A stretch of DNA of 64,000 nucleotides, taken from contig NC_034009.1 in NCBI RefSeq assembly GCF_000346465.2, positions 22,034,706 to 22,098,705 of the forward strand, read 5' to 3'. The notes under the pieces were generated by a model. It did not search any database, was not told the origin of the DNA, and saw nothing but the letters and a program-made list of their open reading frames with translations. Of the stretch, positions 19,212-31,211 are shown in pieces; the stretch's first letter is position 1, and every line of letters starts with the position of its first letter. The stretch is from Prunus persica. Lineage: Eukaryota > Streptophyta > Magnoliopsida > Rosales > Rosaceae. The position numbers and the translations under genes were made by a program.

Positions 19212-20980
19212 TGACAGGACCCAACCCAAATTCCACTTTGGAATCTATGCCGAACTCTGTGCGTGTCCAACACCTGGCGGGTGCTGGGCACAAATGACCT
19301 AATTGCCCTTCTATTCAAAATTCAATTAAATATCAGGTTTGACTTCTACCGAAAATTCAGCAGAGTCTCCCCTGTAATTTGATCATTTTCCAAATTTACA
19401 CCTATCAAATAAGCATATATATATATATACATCCAACTACCAGCATGCGTATATATATACATTCCAATAGTTAAATTTAAGTTCTAGGGCAAGTTATCAG
19501 AGCAACTACTAAGAGATTCCAAAGAAATTCGTTCATTTACAAAAGAAACCCTACGTCGAGGTGGATAGCCCTGTGATGGTACACTGTGCATGTCTACTGC
19601 TTGGGGGCGCAAAACATTGAAAATGTGAGTGGACCAAAAACAAAGTTTTTGAAAGTACATAAGAACGTACTAACCCCACTGTAAAAACAGTTTATAAAAA
19701 ACTCAATCAAGTTTTTCAGCATTACTCGTACTGAAATCATGCATTCATATTTATACATATATTATCATTCACAGATTTATACAAAACATTAACCCTGCTG
19801 AAAAACACTGAAATAGAGTTCAACCAACCACCTAGGTATACCCATTTTATTTTCATCAATTCCTTTAATTTCTGTCAACTCCTCGTGTCACCATTGGTGA
19901 CACGTCCTCACAGGTCTCGGTAATACAAGGTCGACTCGAGCCGCAATCCTCGCAGGATTCAGGAGACACTTGGTGAACCTGATCCACAATCCTCGCAAAA
20001 CTCAGGGGACACTTATGAAAACAAAAGTCCACTCACTCCTGGTCCGAGCTAGTTGGGCCTCTCAAAGGTCCTTCCTGTGGGTCAGTCCAGGCATGTGTGC
20101 CTGATTAAACCATCATGAATATTTTATTAATAAACTGCTCGGTATAATATATAATATTTTATTAATAAACTGCTCGGTATAATATATAATATTTTATTAA
20201 TAAACTGCTCGGTATAATATATAATATTTTATTAATAAACTGCTCGTTATAATATATAATATTTAATGAAAACCCTGACCCCTGTCTCCAAAAAGTGTGT
20301 GCATTAACTTTAAAGTCATTCCTATGCCCACAAAAGCTTCTCTCAAGTATAGAATGGTTTGGAGAAGATTCGAGACTCAAAAAGCAATAAAGTCTAAAAA
20401 GTCAACCCCGGACCCCGTGGGTCCACAACCTCAAAATTCTGATCCGGAAGTTCCTAGAGGTCCCAATATGCCTAGGACACATGTCCCGAAAGTTTGGTCT
20501 CGATTGGACGGCCGGATTGGACACGATCGCACAATCAGACAGTTTTTGTAACCCTAAACCTAGGGTTGGCATTTTCAGAGTATTCGGGACTCCGATTTAC
20601 GATCCATTGACTCCTATACGATCCTAGAATTATCTTGATCAACATATTTGAAAATGACTATAATCCAACGGCTCAAACGTATCAAACCCAGAAATTGTAC
20701 AATAGGCGAGATTCGTTCAGGGTTCAAACGTTATCCAAATTGAAATTCGCAAGTACCTACGTGCTCGTGAAGACCAAGGGATCATTCAAGGACTGAATGT
20801 GGTCCCACCATGCTGCCCACGCGCTGCCACAAGCGCTAGCAGAGAGTGGGTAGCTTGATAAATTTCTGACTGCCGAAAAACACCAAACCGTCGGTCCAAA
20901 CTCCTACTGTAGGTTTAAAACCCTATTTGGAACCACTTTTGTTCTTGGACCTACCCCGAAAAATGGCTGGAAGTGGCCGG
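19212..20980 (-). mobile_element. Gypsy LTR, minus strand, joined to a truncated pol
   Basis: It begins with TGACAGGACCCAACCC, the reverse complement of this family's LTR end. It follows the same order of landmarks as the LTR at 37487-39393: CACACCTGG-type words, CTACCGAAAATTC, AAATGTGAGTGGACC, GTCACCATTGGTGACACG, CTCGCAGGATTCAGGAGAC. The far LTR end is missing. Near 20980 it passes straight into pol sequence, so the pol 3' end and the LTR start were deleted. Confidence 0.8.
20118..20264. repeat. 35-bp minisatellite, four copies
   Basis: A 35-bp unit containing TTATTAATAAACTGCTCGGT is repeated four times head-to-tail, followed by a partial copy. The units are nearly identical (one G/T change in the last), so the expansion is young. 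It sits inside the gypsy LTR and is absent from the related LTR at 37487-39393. Confidence 0.9.
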
Positions 20981-20984
20981 AATT

Positions 20985-23900
20985 GCGATCCCAAAACCGG
21001 CCAAACTCTAACTCGAAAATGTTACCGAATCTTACCATACCTTTCCACGGCAACAACTTTAAGAATACCCAGTCACCAACCTCAAACTGAAGATCTTTTC
21101 TTCTATTATTAGCATAACTCTTTTGTTGGTCATGGGCTGCCTTGAGTCTTTCTCTAATGAGTTCCATCTGTTTCCTTGTCCGTTCAACATCTTCAGATAC
21201 TACCAATCTGTGCTCACCCACTTTATCCCAGTACAAAGGTGTTCTACATTGCTTCCCATATAAAGCAGCAAATGGTAACATCCCGATACTCGCCTGGTAA
21301 CTATTATTGTAGGCAAATTCCATGAGTGGTAACTTTTCATCCCAGTCACCCCGAAACTGCAATGCACAAGCTCTCAACATATCTTCTAAAGTCTGAAACA
21401 TCCTCTCTGACAGACCATCTGTCTAGGGGTGAAATGCGGTACTAAACTGCAGTTGGGTCCCAAAAGCTTCCTGTAACTTTGTCCAAAAACGGGATGTAAA
21501 TAAAGGATCTCAGTCTGAGACAATGGATATTGGCACCCCATGCAATCTCACAATCTCATCAATGAAAATCTTAGCCAGTTTATTCAAAGTATAGTTTGCT
21601 CTCACCGGTAGGTGTTTGGGCCAAAAAGAGATCCACACGCAAAAATTACTGGGCTTTCCCATATCTTTTACGAAAATGGCAGAATCGTAAAAACGTCAAA
21701 ATTAAATGGCAATTGATCACTGATGCGGATCTTGAAAGAAGAATTGGATTGGGCCCAGCTTTTGAATACTCACTATTTATCTCAAAGCCCAGAGTAAAAG
21801 ATCAGCAGATTTTTCTTTTGCAAGGTCTATTCACCCACATGAAAACCTGACTTTGAAAAGTCAATTATTTCAACTAAGACACAAGAGAACTTGACAGGGA
21901 ATTGATAAAGGTAGTCTTACAGGAAGATTACTCCAGTCTTTCACATATAGAGAAGTGATTAAAATCCTTTTTATATATTCAGAGAAAATTCTGCTCCAAA
22001 GAAGGCACCATTTTCAAGAGATAAGCAGACTATGTCTCGGGAGATAAGTAGGAAACAGGGAGTTGTTCATCTCGAAAATCAAACTAACCATCACAATTTG
22101 AGATGTTAAATTAAAGAGGAGGTAGGTTTTTCTTTCAAGAAAAACAGGGAAGTGATTGCTTTAGGCAAACTGACTATTAAGAGCTTATCTGCCATAATTG
22201 ATTTAATCCCCTTTTCTTTACATTTAAAAAATAAAAGATCTTTTTGAGAAACTTTTGCTGCCCATTATTAAAGGAGAAAAGAAACCCTACTCCAAAACAT
22301 TTCTTATAAATATAGGAGATGGTGAATGGAGCAAGGGACAATCAATCAAACAACCAAAAATCAGTCGAAAGACAAAAAACTCAAAATGATCACTTGATCT
22401 CTGAGAACCTTCAAACAAACTGAAACAGCCAAAAGCTCATTTGAGCCACAAAAGAAGCCAGCTACAAATCAGAACTTCCAGTTCAGACCTAGAGAAATAA
22501 GTCATTCAAAAAGAGATTTTCTCTCGTTACGAATTTAGTTCAGCAAAAGCCAAAACAAGCAGAGTTCAGGTTTTTACAAATATGGAAATCTCAACAAATT
22601 TACGGAGAGCCCTGATCAAGCAGAACAGGCATCACAATGCAGTCTCAGCTCAGTAATCCTTAAATCTAGCCATTTCTGCTCCCTTCAGACTGAAGAGGCC
22701 GCAATTCTATCATTTCAAAAAGCCTTCTAGGGCTTGAAATAGATTAAAGCTCTGCCAAACTCAAAAGTTGGTATCGATTTATAGCTGAAACTTGATGGTT
22801 GAAGTTGCTGACAGTCCAGTCAAGCACAAGCATACCCAGTCCAGCCCGGATCAGAAGATTTTTCCCAGACAGAAATGGAAGTCCAGCCTTCCTTTTGTCT
22901 TTCTAGGTTGATTTTTTACCGTAGAGTTTTGTAAAAGTCAGTTCCGCCTGAAAACAGTCCATTTTCTCACTATCTATTCTGGTCAGAACTACCAATATTA
23001 TACTGTGAAAAATTATGAAGTCCTCACCAGTCTGAGGCAAGAAAAGAACTTACTTGGGAGATATTCCTCACCCAAATTCAGAATCGTTTGTTTAGAAATC
23101 AGTAACTTGGGGCGGAAGTTATCTATTTTTAAGAAGTCTGCTAGGATTTTTATTGCTAGCAGTGGCACGCTCGCACACTAAAGAAAGTTAACTTGTTGAC
23201 CAACCAATGGTTTTCAAGGCAATGGAGAATTTTACCCTTCCATCACAGGAACAAACACAAAACGGGTGAACAGTAGAAAATGGGCGGACTTGGTGAGTCG
23301 ATCTACAATTACCCATACTCCATCATGGTTATTGAATATTCGAGGAAGCTTAAACACAAAATGCATAGTGATGTGCTCCCACTTCCACTCAGGAATTGGA
23401 AGTGGTTGCAGCAATCCTGATGGTTTCTGCCGCTCGGCTTTAACTTGTTGACAAATTAAACACTTACTGACATACTCTACTATCTGCTTTTTCATGAAAG
23501 GCCACCAATAATGCTCCCTCAGAGTACGATTCATCTTTGTGCTGCCAGGATGCATGGCAAAAGTCGAACAATGAGCCTCCTCAAGAATTTCCCTTTTTAA
23601 TGCTTCATCATCAGGAACATACAACCTGGTACCCACCATCAAAGCTCCATCATTTCTCGCTGAATAATCAGTCCTGTTACCATTCTCAACCTCCAATCTT
23701 AGCGGACAAATCAATGGCTCCTGTGACTGGGCTGAAAGTATTCTTTCCACTAGCACTGGTCTCACTTGGAGAGTAGCCAATAGTGCTCCTTGATCATCCA
23801 CATCTAGCCCAACTCTCAGTTTTCTCATTTCAACCAACAATGGCGGATACCTCCCTCGGAGATAAGCTATAGATCCCGAGGATTTCCTGTTGAGGGCATC

Positions 23901-25425
23901 AGCTACCACATTAGCTCTCCCTGGATAATGCTCAATAGTATAGTCATAGTCTTTAATCAACTCTAGCCATCTTCTTTGCCTCAAATTTAATTCCTTCTAG
24001 GTGAACAGATACTTCAAACTCTTATGATCCGTAAAAATCTGGCAAGTTTCCCCATAAAGATAATACTGCCAAATCTTTAAGGCAAGAACTACTGCAGCAA
24101 GTTCCAAGTCATGAACAAGATAATTCAACTTATGCTTCTTGAGTTGCCTCGAAGCATAAGCGATTACCCTACCATGCTGCATCAACATACAACCAAGTCC
24201 TTGTCGGGATGCATCACTGTAGATAACAAAGTTCCTGCTATCATCCGGAAGGCCCAACACCAGAGCTGTGGTCAACCTAGTCTTGAGTTCATTGAAGCTC
24301 TCCTCACACTCATCTGGCCACTGAAACTTAACTCATTTCCTTGTCAATCGAGTGAGAGGTTCCATTATAGTAGAGAAACCCTACACGAAGTGACGATAGT
24401 AACCAGCTAACCCAAGGAAACTCCGTATCTCAGTAACACTGGTTGGTCGTGGCCAATTCACTACTGCCTCAATTTTCTAGGGATCCATATATTTACCCTC
24501 TGTAGAGATCACGTGTCCCAAAAAACTTACTCTGTCCAACCAGAACTGACACTTGTTGAATTTGGCATACAATTGCCTCCTCTTAAGGTTTTCAGCACAA
24601 TATCTAAGTGCTTCATATATGCCTTTTGACTCTTAGAATACACCAAGGTGTCGTCTATGGACACAATCACAAAGCGATCCAAATAACTCTGAACACCCTG
24701 TTCATGAGATCCATAAACGCAGCTGGCGCATTAGTCAACCCAAATGGCATCACCAGGAACTCATAATGCCCATACCTTGTCCGAAAAGCTGTCTTAGGCA
24801 CATCTTCTTCTCTAATCCACAGCTGATGATACCCATACCTCAAGTCGATCTTAGAAAATACCTTGTCACCCCTTAGCTGATCAAATAAATCATCAATACG
24901 CGGAAACGGATATCGGTTCCTCACCGTGACCTTATTCAACTGCCTGTAATCGACGCATAATCTCATGTGCCATCCTTCTTCTTAACAAACAATGATGGAG
25001 CGCCCCATGGTAAACAACTAGGTCGGATGAAACCCTTATCCACCAGCTCCTACAACTGTGTCTTCAACTCCCATAACTCTGTTGGTGCCATTCTGTACTG
25101 CACCTGGGAAATCGGATTTGTTCCTTGAACAAGCTTAATAGTGAACTCGATCTCTCGGTGAGGAGGTAACCTAGGAAGATCATCAGGGAATACATCTAGA
25201 AATTCATGTACCACTGGAATATCCTCCAACCTCAATCCATTATCTCGGGTGTCAATAACATGAACTAAATATCCTGAACACCCCTTCCTGAGTAACCGTC
25301 TTGCCGTCATGGCTGAAATGAGGCAAGATGGTAGAACTCTACGTTCACCATAAACTGTCGCCTCGGGTTGTCCGGGACTACATAGTACAACCTCCTTCTT
25401 GAAGCGGAAGTATGGAGTCCGGCTG
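20985..25425 (-). pseudogene. Ty3/gypsy pol pseudogene (chromovirus-like)
   Basis: Reading minus-strand from 25425: a post-protease region (SPGQPEATVYGERR, FLDVFPDDLPRLPPHREIEF), reverse transcriptase ([53 protein letters not shown] near 24660), RNase H ([30 protein letters not shown]), an integrase zinc finger (HCSTFAMHPG...CLICQQVKAE) and the integrase core (VDRLTKSAHFL). After the insertion at 21613-23257 it continues to LSERMFQTLEDMLRACAL and GDWVFLKLLPWKGMVRFG. Several stops and frameshifts are present. Gag and the 5' LTR are missing; the 5' edge joins copia C leader at about 25425. The chromodomain is also missing, so clade placement near Tekay/Del is inferred from sequence style only. 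Confidence 0.88.
21613..23257. mobile_element. LTR-like insertion inside gypsy integrase (probable solo LTR)
   Basis: Gypsy integrase sequence breaks off at about 21605 and resumes at about 23262. The insert begins TGTTTGGGCC and ends GGAACAAACA, a TG...CA pair with a 6-bp inverted repeat. It has no coding sequence. A TATA-like word, CTTATAAATATAGG, lies at 22303. A clean 5-bp target duplication could not be found, so the borders and class are tentative. Confidence 0.5.
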
Positions 25426-25427
25426 GA

Positions 25428-25439
25428 GCTTTGATACCA
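25428..25439 (-). promoter_or_regulatory. Primer binding site of copia C (initiator tRNA-Met type)
   Basis: On the minus strand TGGTATCAAAGC lies just inside the right LTR. Copia elements usually carry TGGTATCAGAGC here, complementary to the tRNA-iMet 3' region. One base differs. Confidence 0.8.
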
Positions 25440-26089
25440 TATAAAATCTGGTATAAGGAATTCTCTATACTGTTGTGTTTACATACAATATTTGCAAGTA
25501 TAAATATAGGGATTGATACGGAAATTTAGATACCACAATTATGCAATTAGCCGAACTAGCACTACTACATTTTACACTTTGCGCGACGAAGAGAATTTCG
25601 TCATGCAAAATACATTGTAGTCGCACAAATTTTAGCGCGACAAAAACTTCGTCACGCAGAATCCATCGGGCAAAAATCGTGAAGAAAGACTCTGCGCGAC
25701 GAAAAAATATTGGTCGCTCAAAGTAACTTTGCGCGACGAAAAAATATTGGTCGCTCAAAGTAACTTTGCGCGATGAAAAAATATTGGTCGCGCAAAGGTT
25801 TGTGCGACGAAAAATATTTGTCGCGCAAAGTTTTACACGACGAAACACATTGGTCGTGCAAAGTCTTAAAAAAATTTATAAAAAATAAAAAATTCCCACG
25901 TCCCATTTTTGGTACCTACCCAAATTTTTAGAGTTTTGCGCGACGAACACTAACATCGCGCAAATATTTGCTCGACGAAATATTTTTTGTGTTTAAAATG
26001 TTTTTAATTAAAATAAACTAATTTAATAGTTTGCGCTACGAAATATTTTGTCGCGCAAGGTTTTTGACTTTTTGTTTTATTATTTCTTT

Positions 26090-26935
26090 AATATTAATTT
26101 ATTTATATTAATTTTTTTGAATTTTTACTTTTTAAATTTAATTTAATTGTATGATTTTTTTAAAATCACTTTAATTTAAATTGATATTAATTTAATTATA
26201 TTAATTTATTCGAATTTTTACTTTTTAAATTTAATTTAATTGTAAGATTTTTTTAATTACTTTAATTTAAATTGACATATTCAAAATAAAATTACATATG
26301 AAAAATAGTGATGAAATTATCCAACAAATATATATATAATATTCAAAATGTACACATAAATTAACAAAGTACAATAATAAAATCCTAATACAAGCGTATT
26401 GTGATTGTAGTGGCGGATGATATGTTTTGATAGCTTCCTAATCCTCAACTTTAGCCATCAAAGTCTCGATGAGTACCTACAAAAAAATAAATATGGTCAA
26501 ATAACAACAACAAACAAAAAAAGAAGGCATAATCTCTCCTAAAATTGTTATACCACAAATCCAACCCAAACTCCAATATCTCCCCTTTACTCAACACCAA
26601 ACCCCACACAAACTCAAAACTAACTCCAAAAACACATATTAATGAAAAAAATTTAAAATTTGGAGAGAATATACCTTTTGGCAAGATTGAGAGTGAGTGA
26701 GAATGAGAGGGAGAAGTGAGTGTGAGAGAATTAGATAAGATAGTGATAGAGAGATGAGAGAGTGAGAGATAGTGAAAAGATAGATGAAAGAGTGAGTGAG
26801 AGTGAGAGATAGTGAAGAGAGAGATGAGAGATTAAGTGAGAGGAGTGAGTGTGAGAGAAAGGGTGGGATTTGGGGAGGGGAAAAAAGAGAGGAGAGGTAA
26901 GAGTAGAGAAAGACATTGAGAAAATGGTGGAGGAG
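26090..26935. other. Interior of the non-autonomous CACTA: AT-rich and purine-rich filler
   Basis: The motifs stop at about 26065 and resume at about 26960. Between them lie AT-rich sequence with two copies of TTTTTACTTTTTAAATTTAATTTAATTGTA (given here only as a landmark near 26125 and 26215) and a GAGAGTGAGAGAT-type purine-rich stretch at 26690-26870. No coding sequence is supported. Confidence 0.6.
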
Positions 26936-27149
26936 TTATTTCGGTTTTAAAAATCGTATCACTTTGCGCGACGAAAAAATATTGTTGGTCGCGCAAAGTT
27001 TTGCGCCACAATAAATATTGGAATATTGGTTGCGCAAACTTTTGCACGACGAATATAGGAATATTGGTTGCACAAAGTCTAAAAAAATTATTTTAAAAAA
27101 AAAAAAAAATTTCCCGCATCCCATTTTTGGTACCCACCAAAATTTTTAA

Positions 27150-27520
27150 ATTTTTGCACGACGAAAAATACATATTGGTCGCACAAAGTCTAAAAAAATT
27201 ATATAAAAAAATTCCCGCGTCCCATTTTTGGTACCCGCCCAAATTTTTGAGCGACGAAAAATATATATTGGTCGCGCAAAGTCTAAAGTTTTTTTTTTAT
27301 TTTAAAAACCCGCGTCCCATTAATTTTTAAATTTTTGCACGACGAAAAATACATATTGGTCGCACAAAGTCTAAAAAAATTATATAAAAAAATTCCCGCG
27401 TCCCATTTTTGGTACCTGCCCAAATTTTTGAGCGACGAAAAATATATATTGGTCGCGCAAAGTCTAAAGTTTTTTTTTTATTTTAAAAACCCGCGTCCCA
27501 TTTTTGGTACTCGCCCAAAT
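27150..27520. repeat. 181-bp tandem duplication carrying four motif palindromes
   Basis: The word ATTTTTGCACGACGAAAAAT occurs at 27150 and 27331. The following 170 or so bases, including GGTCGCACAAAGTCTAAA, CCCGCGTCCCATTTTTGGTA and a second GCGACGAAAAATATATATTG palindrome, are repeated almost unchanged. The duplication doubles the number of motif pairs in this part of the element. Confidence 0.85.
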
Positions 27521-27782
27521 TTTTTGAGTTTTGCACAACGAACTGTTGGTCGTGCAAACTTTTGAGAGACAAAAAATTGGTTCGTAGCACAATATTTATA
27601 AAAATAATTGTTATGAATAATAAAAAAATATAAAAAAAAATTACTTTATGATTCAGAATATAATTAAGGTGAAAGCTACTTAATAAATATATATACTATT
27701 CAATTTCTTAAGTGTTATACGTACAAAATAAATAAATTTAAAGCTACTTAATAAATATATATATATATACACACACACCATT

Positions 27783-28700
27783 CAACGATCCAACCGTAAG
27801 ACTTGTTTGTATATACTTCAAGATCGTATACCCCAAAAATCGCAAAAAATAAACATTCAGAGATCTAGTAAAGAGACAAAACTTTTCGATGGTTATAAAT
27901 GAAAAATCACGATTTAACTGTTATTTTAACTCCGATTTTGATGATTTTTTTACAGCTACACTCCTTGATCCTATATGAATACAATGACTGAATTTGATCT
28001 TCAATTTAAAATATTTACATTAGTAGATACCACAAAATCTTATGTTATATTTAAAGAAAGTATAAATAAACTCTTAATTGTTAGTGAATGTATTGTTTTG
28101 ATGGCATATGCATTCTACGAAACTAGTTTCAACGATCCAACCGTCAAACTTGTTTGTTTATACTTCAAGATCATATACGCCAAAAATCAAAAAAAAGAAA
28201 CATTCATAGATCAAGTAACGGGACAAAATTTTTTGACGGTTATAGATGAAAAATCATGATTTAACGGTTATTTTAACTCCGATTTTGATGATTTTTTACA
28301 GCTACACTCCTTGACCCTATATGAATACAATGACTGAATTTTGATCTTCAATTTAAAATATTTACACTAGTAGATACCACAAAATCTTATGTTATATTTA
28401 ACGAAAGTATAAATAAACTCTTAATTGTTAGTGAATATATTGTTTTGATGGCATATGCATTCAACAAAACTAGTTTCAATGATCAAATCATCAAACTTGT
28501 TTGTTTATACTTCGAGATCATATACGCCAAAAATCGAAAAAAAATAAACATTCAGAGATCAAGCAATGGGACAAAACTTTTCGACGGTTATAATGAAAAA
28601 TCACGATTTAACGGTTATTTTAACTCCGATTTTGATGATTGTTTACAGCTACACTCCTTGACCCTATATGAATACAATGAACTAATTCGATCGTCAATTT
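27783..28700. repeat. About 347-bp tandem repeat, roughly 2.6 copies
   Basis: Matching landmarks recur at a regular offset: CAACGATCCAACCGT-type words at 27783, 28130 and 28478; ACAGCTACACTCCTTGA in all three units; GTAGATACCACAAAATCTTATG in two. Units differ by scattered substitutions. The motif palindromes typical of this CACTA element are absent here, so the array is a separate satellite-like core. Confidence 0.85.
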
Positions 28701-29324
28701 AAAAAATATATTTTCTAACAAAAATCCAATCTGAACAACAATACTATATTTTTCTAATAAAAATCCGATCCGATCTAAAATAATAAATTTAAAGCTACTT
28801 AATAAATATATATACCGTTTTGTTTCTTAAGTGTCATGCATACAAAATAAAAAACAAAAATAAATTGGTTTAGGCGAGGAAATGTTTGGATTACGTCATG
28901 CAAAGATTTTAAAAAATAATTTTTTTATTTTATTTATTTTTATAAGGACTTTGCGCGACGAAGTTTACTGTTTCGTCGCGCAAAGTCACTTTGAGCGACG
29001 AATTATTTTTCGTCGCACAAAATTTGGTCGCGCAAGACTTTGAGCGACGATGTATTGTCATCGTGCAAAAGTTTGTCGCGCGAAGTGACTTTGTGCGACG
29101 AATTATTTTTCGTCGCGCAAGACTTTGAGCGACGAAGTGTCGAATTTCGTCGCGCAAAGTGATTTTGAGCGACGAATTTTTTTTCGTTGGGTAAAATTTG
29201 GTCGCGCAAGGAGTTTTTTTTACTAGTGTAGGACCCTAAACACTAGGCCACGCTATCTCTAAACTAGGAAAGAATCAATTACAATATTCCCAAATATCAA
29301 TTAGAATAAACCAATATCTCAACA

Positions 29325-29816
29325 TGGATAATAAACTACAGTATATGTTATATAAAAATGCTCCTTGGTGAGAGATGCCTATAGTAAGACTTTAGTCAAT
29401 CTGGTTCTGGAAAGCTCCCTATGTCATTGCTCTTGAACTCAGTCACGTCAGTATTTTTTTGTTTTTTGGAATATCGATCCAATAGAAATGAACTTACCCT
29501 CTGATATTCCATCTTATGCTGGATTGATAAAATTCGAAGTCTGTGTACAAGTATTTGGTTTTCCTCGTTGTTATATTCATTTAAAACAACCGAAGCGTGA
29601 TCTTGTCAGGAAGATAAGTTCTATTTGTGGTTCTCCAATCACTTATAATTTGGGCAAAACCTGGCTATGCCCCTTTTGCACTTAGAATCAATCAGGGGAC
29701 TTATGGGAACTTGGACAAAGTGTTGGAATTTTTGTGAGTATTTCAAAATACAAAATTATTATTAAATTTATATTTGTTGTTATTACTATATTTATTGAAT
29801 TGAAATTTTAAATATG
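29325..29816. other. Unassigned sequence
   Basis: The stretch contains a 65-codon open frame at 29488-29685 with no family I recognise, and AT-rich sequence after it. It starts with the word TGGATAATAAACTACAGTAT, also found at 16685. It could be host DNA or an unrecognised repeat. Confidence 0.3.
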
Positions 29817-31108
29817 TGTTAAATGGTGGTTGATTTGTAGCACTTTGCAAAACTCAAGCAAAGGTGTCGTATAGCAGTGTAGCTCGAAAGTCCGAGTGTC
29901 GTTTCCACAAAGAGCAGTGTAAAGAAAATAACAAAGTTGAAAAGAAACAATTGCGATGTAGAAGTAGATTTAAGCAGGATTTGATTTAAAGAAAATTTAA
30001 TTCATCAAAACACTAAGGCATTAAGGTTCCACTTTTAACTTAAGCATGCAACTCTTAATAGTTTGGTCCACAAAACATTTTCCATTGTAGTTGTTCAAAA
30101 TAATTAAAGCTCTTTCAATTTCCTTTAGAAGTATTCTAAGCATAACTTGTACCATTGGCAACAAACTATCAAAAAATAATCTTCATCGAAATTCTATTTA
30201 TCTTAGTAATTATCTCCTCTTTTAAAAGCATGAAAGTTTTTACTACACAATGGGAAAAACATGATTGAACCCATGAAATAGAATATCAAACATTCATCAA
30301 TGAATTAATAAGAAAAACTACAAATTCCATTGAACAAAACTACAAAATCACATTAAAGCTTAAGTTTGGATCAAACTAATAAAAATTACACACTCATATT
30401 AAAAGGTTTCCCCTTAGCCTTAGCTAGGGAGTTAGTTCCCCATAAAATAAAACTAAAACATAAATTTAGAACTAGAAGAATTGGAGGAAGAAGAGAGAGC
30501 TCAAGAGAAGATTGTGAGCCTGGTGTCTGTTCTGAAGCTTGAAGACTTCTCTATTTATAGGTCTAAGAGGGAGGAACATCATGATGAATTCCAACACCAC
30601 CATTTCTATTTTAATACAATCCATAATTCCCACTTCATCTTGTCTATGTTGGTGAGGTTGCCATAATTCCATTATTGAATTCTTTTATATTCTTTTCCAT
30701 TTCGTTATGGCTTTCATCATCTTTTTAGTCAAGTGACATTGAATTTGAGCATCTTTGGAGTGGATGACATCTCACAAGCATGTGAATTCAATTGATTCTT
30801 TCTTGCTTCCATCCCATTTGCATGTGTTAATTTCTTGGATGCTTCACTTTGTTGGTTGTACTCCATTTCTTCTTCATCTTTATTTATACAATTCATTCTT
30901 TTCAAGGGGACATTTCTAGTCATGTATGTGTTTTTTTTATTCTTCTCACAACACACACACATGCACACCTACAAAAAAATAGAAAATCATTTATCAAAGT
31001 TAATAAAATAGCATTAAACCAATTTGACCAATTAAAAATATAATTACACAATATTCTTTAATTACCCCTTATATTTGTTTTGAAATAAAATGTTAAGGGC
31101 AATAAACA
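29817..31108 (-). mobile_element. Probable Athila/Tat-like gypsy solo LTR
   Basis: The segment AAGTCCGAGTGTCGTTTCCA (29889) with CAAAGAGCA, and later CTTAGCTAGGGAGTTAGTTC, matches the layout of the LTR at 52900-53988, which has AAGTCGAAGTATCATATCC, GGAGCA and CTTAGCTAGAGCTC. Proposed ends are TGTTAAATGG and GGCAATAAACA, forming TG...CA. No primer site, gag or pol adjoins it, so it looks like a solo LTR. A clean target duplication was not found and the borders are approximate. Confidence 0.55.
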
Positions 31109-31176
31109 TGTGTTATTGTGTTATTATTAGTGGTTTTAATTCTTTTAAAGTTGAGATTTCAAAATCTTTTCCTTTT

Positions 31177-31211
<35 letters not shown>

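Larger units (their letters stand above)
25560..29228. mobile_element. Non-autonomous CACTA element, 3.67 kb, built from GCGCGACGAA motifs
   Basis: The left end CACTACTACATTTTAC and the reverse complement of the right end, CACTAGTAAAAAAAAC, both start with CACTA. TAG flanks each side (25557-25559 and 29229-29231) as a 3-bp duplication. The related LTR at about 17990-18060 shows the empty site. The first and last few hundred bases and the middle carry words such as TTTGCGCGACGAA and TTGGTCGCGCAAAG, often paired into short palindromes. No transposase gene is present; open frames in this region are translations of repeats. It must rely on a transposase from elsewhere. Confidence 0.88.
16738..29324 (-). 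mobile_element. Rearranged Ty1/copia element (copia C), minus strand
   Basis: Two copies of one LTR are recognisable by shared words: GGAATTCTCTATAC, GGGATTGATA, CACAATTATGCA, GGCCAC-CTATCTCTAAACTA, GAATCAATTACAATATTCCC. The left copy (16738-18130) is split by a hAT-like element. The right copy (25441-29324) is split by a non-autonomous CACTA element. A tRNA-Met-type primer site (25428-25439) inside the right LTR fixes minus-strand orientation, and a purine tract adjoins the left LTR at 18131. The interior is replaced by scrambled copia and gypsy pieces. A 24-bp word, TGGATAATAAACTACAGTAT with a short extension, occurs outside both LTRs (16685 and 29325), too long for a normal copia duplication. 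Confidence 0.75.

Noticed and set aside
20118..20264. Regular 35-bp array resembling a CRISPR array
   Set aside because: Units are contiguous with no unique spacers, and the context is a plant gypsy LTR.
25465..25906. Minus-strand open frames rich in RRSKSLRDQ-like repeats
   Set aside because: They are translations of the GCGCGACGAA motif array of a non-autonomous CACTA element.
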